In this document: piece after piece, positions 14,027 to 15,403 of the stretch
Numbering within the stretch: position 1 is the first letter of the stretch
Layout: each line of letters starts with the position of its first letter
NCBI GenBank assembly: GCA_012514255.1
Contig: JAAZAP010000251.1
Span: forward strand, 1-15,403
Length of the DNA stretch: 15,403 nt
Source of the DNA: Bacteroidales bacterium
GTDB taxonomy: Bacteria; Bacteroidota; Bacteroidia; Bacteroidales; VadinHA17
Reading direction: 5' to 3'
Notes under the pieces: generated by a model
What the model saw: only the letters and a program-made list of their open reading frames with translations
Databases searched by the model: none
Told to the model about the DNA's origin: nothing
Translations under genes and position numbers: made by a program

Positions 14027-15199
14027 TCAACCTATGGTTACCTCTCTCAGATCTATCCTCTCCCTGTCAGCCACACCCAGTGACAGTTGCTCTGCCTGCC
14101 TCATGAATTCAAGGGCCGCCGTTGTGCCTTCCTTCTGCAACCCCTCTGCTATCCTCTTGGCCAGTACTATATCATATCCTATCCTGTCAACTGCCACAGG
14201 GTCGCTGCCTGCAAGTATAGTATAATAATTGCAGAAGAACTGCGGGTTGGCACCGGGCCCTCCGTTAAAGCATCCCTTTATGCCGTCAACTATGTTAAGC
14301 ACTACCTTATCGCGCAGCGGCGCGAAGGCGCACACCTGTGCGCATGTCTCATTCCACAGTCTGGCATGCAATCTGCCTGTATTGCTTACTGACCCGAATG
14401 CCAGGTTCTTTAGCGCAAGGGTCACTGTCATTCCCGCGTTTTTCAGGATGGGAATATTGATTATTTTATCAATTTCCCGGGTGACAATTTTAGAAAAATA
14501 GGAGTATTTGCCTCCGTTTACCATGTAGGGCATTGTATATTCATCGTATTCACCTTCGACGTCAGCCCAGTAATACCAGTCGCGATCAATCATGTGCTCA
14601 CCGTACAGCTTGCCGTCCTTGCCGTAGTAGAGACCCTCCTTATCCATTTGTTCGGTACCCACAATGCGTATGCCCGGGTAGTTCTCCTCTGTGAATCCAA
14701 CGTCATGCAGTTCAAACTCACGCCGGTCCCAGATGGTAAGCTGTGATCTCTTTATTCCGCTCTCCTCCAGCTGTGCTATCACCGCCCTGACCACCTCATG
14801 GCTTGTCGACAGGCTCTTGCCGGCCACGGGATTGACCTTAAGGCCTATTCTGTCTTGTGGTCCCACAAACCTGCGCCATGCTTTCTTCAGCTTTTTCTCG
14901 CCCGTCAGCTCCAGCATTGAGCGGGCTATCATGTCATACACCTGCTGTTCCACAATGGCATTGTCCTTTATTGAGGCACTGTTCCTCACGAGGGCTACCC
15001 GCCCCGGGAAGAGTCCGGGCATAGCGTCGGGGCCCCTGGGTGTCTTTGCCGCATCGGCAATGTTGGTGTCGGGCTTGGATTGCTGTTCCGGCCGGTTTGC
15101 TGCTTCCTGACCCATTGCCCGGGCTACGGGAGCGGCTGCAGCAGCTGCAGCGCCTGCACCTGCGAGCCGAAGAAAATTACGACGGTTGACCTGGTTCAT
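14027..15199 (-). CDS. Tat-exported DUF362-domain protein
   Basis: A 390-residue protein whose N-terminus MNQVNRRNFLRLAGAG holds a twin-arginine signal (Arg6-Arg7-Asn-Phe-Leu) and an alanine-rich hydrophobic core to about residue 23, with a possible cleavage near ARAMG. The DUF362 domain covers about 65-350: VALVRNSAS (68-76), RIGLKVNPVAGKSLSTS (117-133), KIINIPILKNAGMTVTLALKNLAFG (245-269) and ILAGSDPVAVDRIGYDIV (328-345). The family's LKNLAFG and the D-P-V-A-x-D element are intact. Four cysteines (286, 290, 310, 323) could bind metal or form disulphides, but there is no ferredoxin CxxCxxCxxxC motif. Tat export suggests folding or cofactor loading before export. DUF362 function is not established. 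First gene of a two-gene unit with the DUF6599-like protein; a -7 box lies upstream. Confidence 0.85.
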   Translation of the reverse strand: MNQVNRRNFLRLAGAGAAAAAAAPVARAMGQEAANRPEQQSKPDTNIADAAKTPRGPDAMPGLFPGRVALVRNSASIKDNAIVEQQVYDMIARSMLELTGEKKLKKAWRRFVGPQDRIGLKVNPVAGKSLSTSHEVVRAVIAQLEESGIKRSQLTIWDRREFELHDVGFTEENYPGIRIVGTEQMDKEGLYYGKDGKLYGEHMIDRDWYYWADVEGEYDEYTMPYMVNGGKYSYFSKIVTREIDKIINIPILKNAGMTVTLALKNLAFGSVSNTGRLHARLWNETCAQVCAFAPLRDKVVLNIVDGIKGCFNGGPGANPQFFCNYYTILAGSDPVAVDRIGYDIVLAKRIAEGLQKEGTTAALEFMRQAEQLSLGVADRERIDLREVTIG

Positions 15200-15239
15200 G
15201 TTTTCTGTCTGTTAAGTGATAACGTTTGATTAGGCTGAA

Positions 15240-15247
15240 CAAATATA
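15240..15247 (-). promoter_or_regulatory. Bacteroidota -7 box (TATATTTG) upstream of the DUF362 gene
   Basis: On the minus strand this is an exact TAnnTTTG match, 40 nt before the DUF362 ATG, leaving a leader of about 34 nt. The surrounding sequence is strongly AT-rich. No TTTG is present at the -33 position. Confidence 0.5.
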
Positions 15248-15308
15248 TTTATTTACTAAACCTGTTGTTATTTCCATTTATATGCCGCATAGCAGGCGTC
15301 AGCTTTTT

Positions 15309-15339
15309 TTTGGAAAACCGGAATAGTTAATTAATTTTG
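15309..15339 (+). promoter_or_regulatory. Complete Bacteroidota promoter (TTTG-N19-TAATTTTG) for tRNA-Pro
   Basis: TTTG at 15309-15312 and TAATTTTG at 15332-15339 are separated by exactly 19 nt, a full match to the -33/-7 promoter of the phylum. The predicted start near 15346 lies about 9 nt before the mature tRNA 5' end. It is the strongest promoter seen in the window and supports the taxonomic call. Confidence 0.8.
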
Positions 15340-15354
15340 CACCGCTAAAAAGCA

Positions 15355-15403
15355 CGGGATGTAGCTCAGCCCGGTTAGAGTACTTGTCTGGGGGGCAAGG
15401 GGC
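15355..15403 (+). tRNA. tRNA-Pro (anticodon GGG), 3' part beyond the window
   Basis: The first 49 nt of a tRNA fold by eye. The acceptor 5' strand is CGGGATG (15355-15361), followed by TA. The D stem GCTC/GAGT (15364-15367 with 15378-15381) encloses the loop AGCCCGGTTA. The anticodon stem CTTGT/GCAAG (15383-15387 with 15395-15399) encloses the seven-base loop CTGGGGG. The anticodon at 15390-15392 is GGG, reading proline CCC and CCU codons. The T arm and acceptor 3' strand are cut off by the window end, so the acceptor pairing could not be checked. Confidence 0.9.

Noticed and set aside
1..15403. Search for CRISPR arrays, insertion sequences, att sites, toxin-antitoxin pairs, phage or defence genes.
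   Set aside because: No regularly spaced repeats, transposase, integrase or nuclease-like frames were seen, and every long frame fits a chromosomal gene. The partial tRNA at the right edge could serve as an integration site, but nothing in the window shows it.

Overview
This window comes from a member of the Bacteroidota, most likely a Bacteroidales- or Marinilabiliales-like anaerobe of near-50% GC. Three things point there. The gene order bamD-rpoZ-coaBC-DUF4835(PorD-like)-recN is characteristic of the phylum. The DUF4252/ECF sigma module and the short divergent omega subunit are Bacteroidota types. Promoters match the phylum's -33 TTTG / -7 TAnnTTTG form, best seen before the tRNA at the right end. 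Nothing indicates a phage, plasmid, IS element or CRISPR array; it reads as chromosome.

Layout. Positions 1-1270 (-) hold most of a DUF819-family membrane protein that runs off the left edge. Positions 1370-7236 (-) are one tight six-gene run, transcribed bamD, rpoZ, coaBC, porD-like, recN, fabI, with gaps of 6 to 32 nt. It joins outer-membrane assembly, RNA polymerase, coenzyme A synthesis, a putative type IX secretion accessory protein, recombination repair and fatty-acid synthesis. A 190-bp divergent promoter region follows, then an alpha-oxoamine synthase (+, serine palmitoyltransferase-like or cysteate acyltransferase-like). A (+) cluster at 8900-11749 encodes a DUF4252 protein, an ECF sigma factor, its probable membrane anti-sigma factor, a second DUF4252 protein and a TorD-like chaperone. 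Facing it on the (-) strand are an SRPBCC/AHSA1 protein and thioredoxin reductase, then a two-gene unit of a Tat-exported DUF362 protein and a secreted DUF6599-like protein. The window ends inside a tRNA-Pro(GGG) gene on the (+) strand.

How they work together (inference). bamD to fabI looks like a housekeeping envelope-growth operon. The sigma/anti-sigma/DUF4252 genes look like a self-contained envelope-signalling module with two exported paralogous effectors or sensors. The TorD-like gene at its end is an orphan: no molybdoenzyme lies in the window. DUF362 plus DUF6599 is probably an exported redox-linked or cofactor-linked pair of unknown function.

Most noteworthy: an 11-A homopolymer exactly in the linker between the two enzymes of CoaBC, where slippage in either direction meets a stop within three codons and would give a free decarboxylase; the CoaC half lacking the Asn and Cys used by the E. 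coli enzyme; the DUF4252-sigma-anti-sigma-DUF4252-TorD cluster; and the DUF362/DUF6599 export pair. Several starts (coaBC, rpoZ, oxoamine synthase, DUF4252-2, torD-like, trxB) were moved or flagged for reasons given in the entries.
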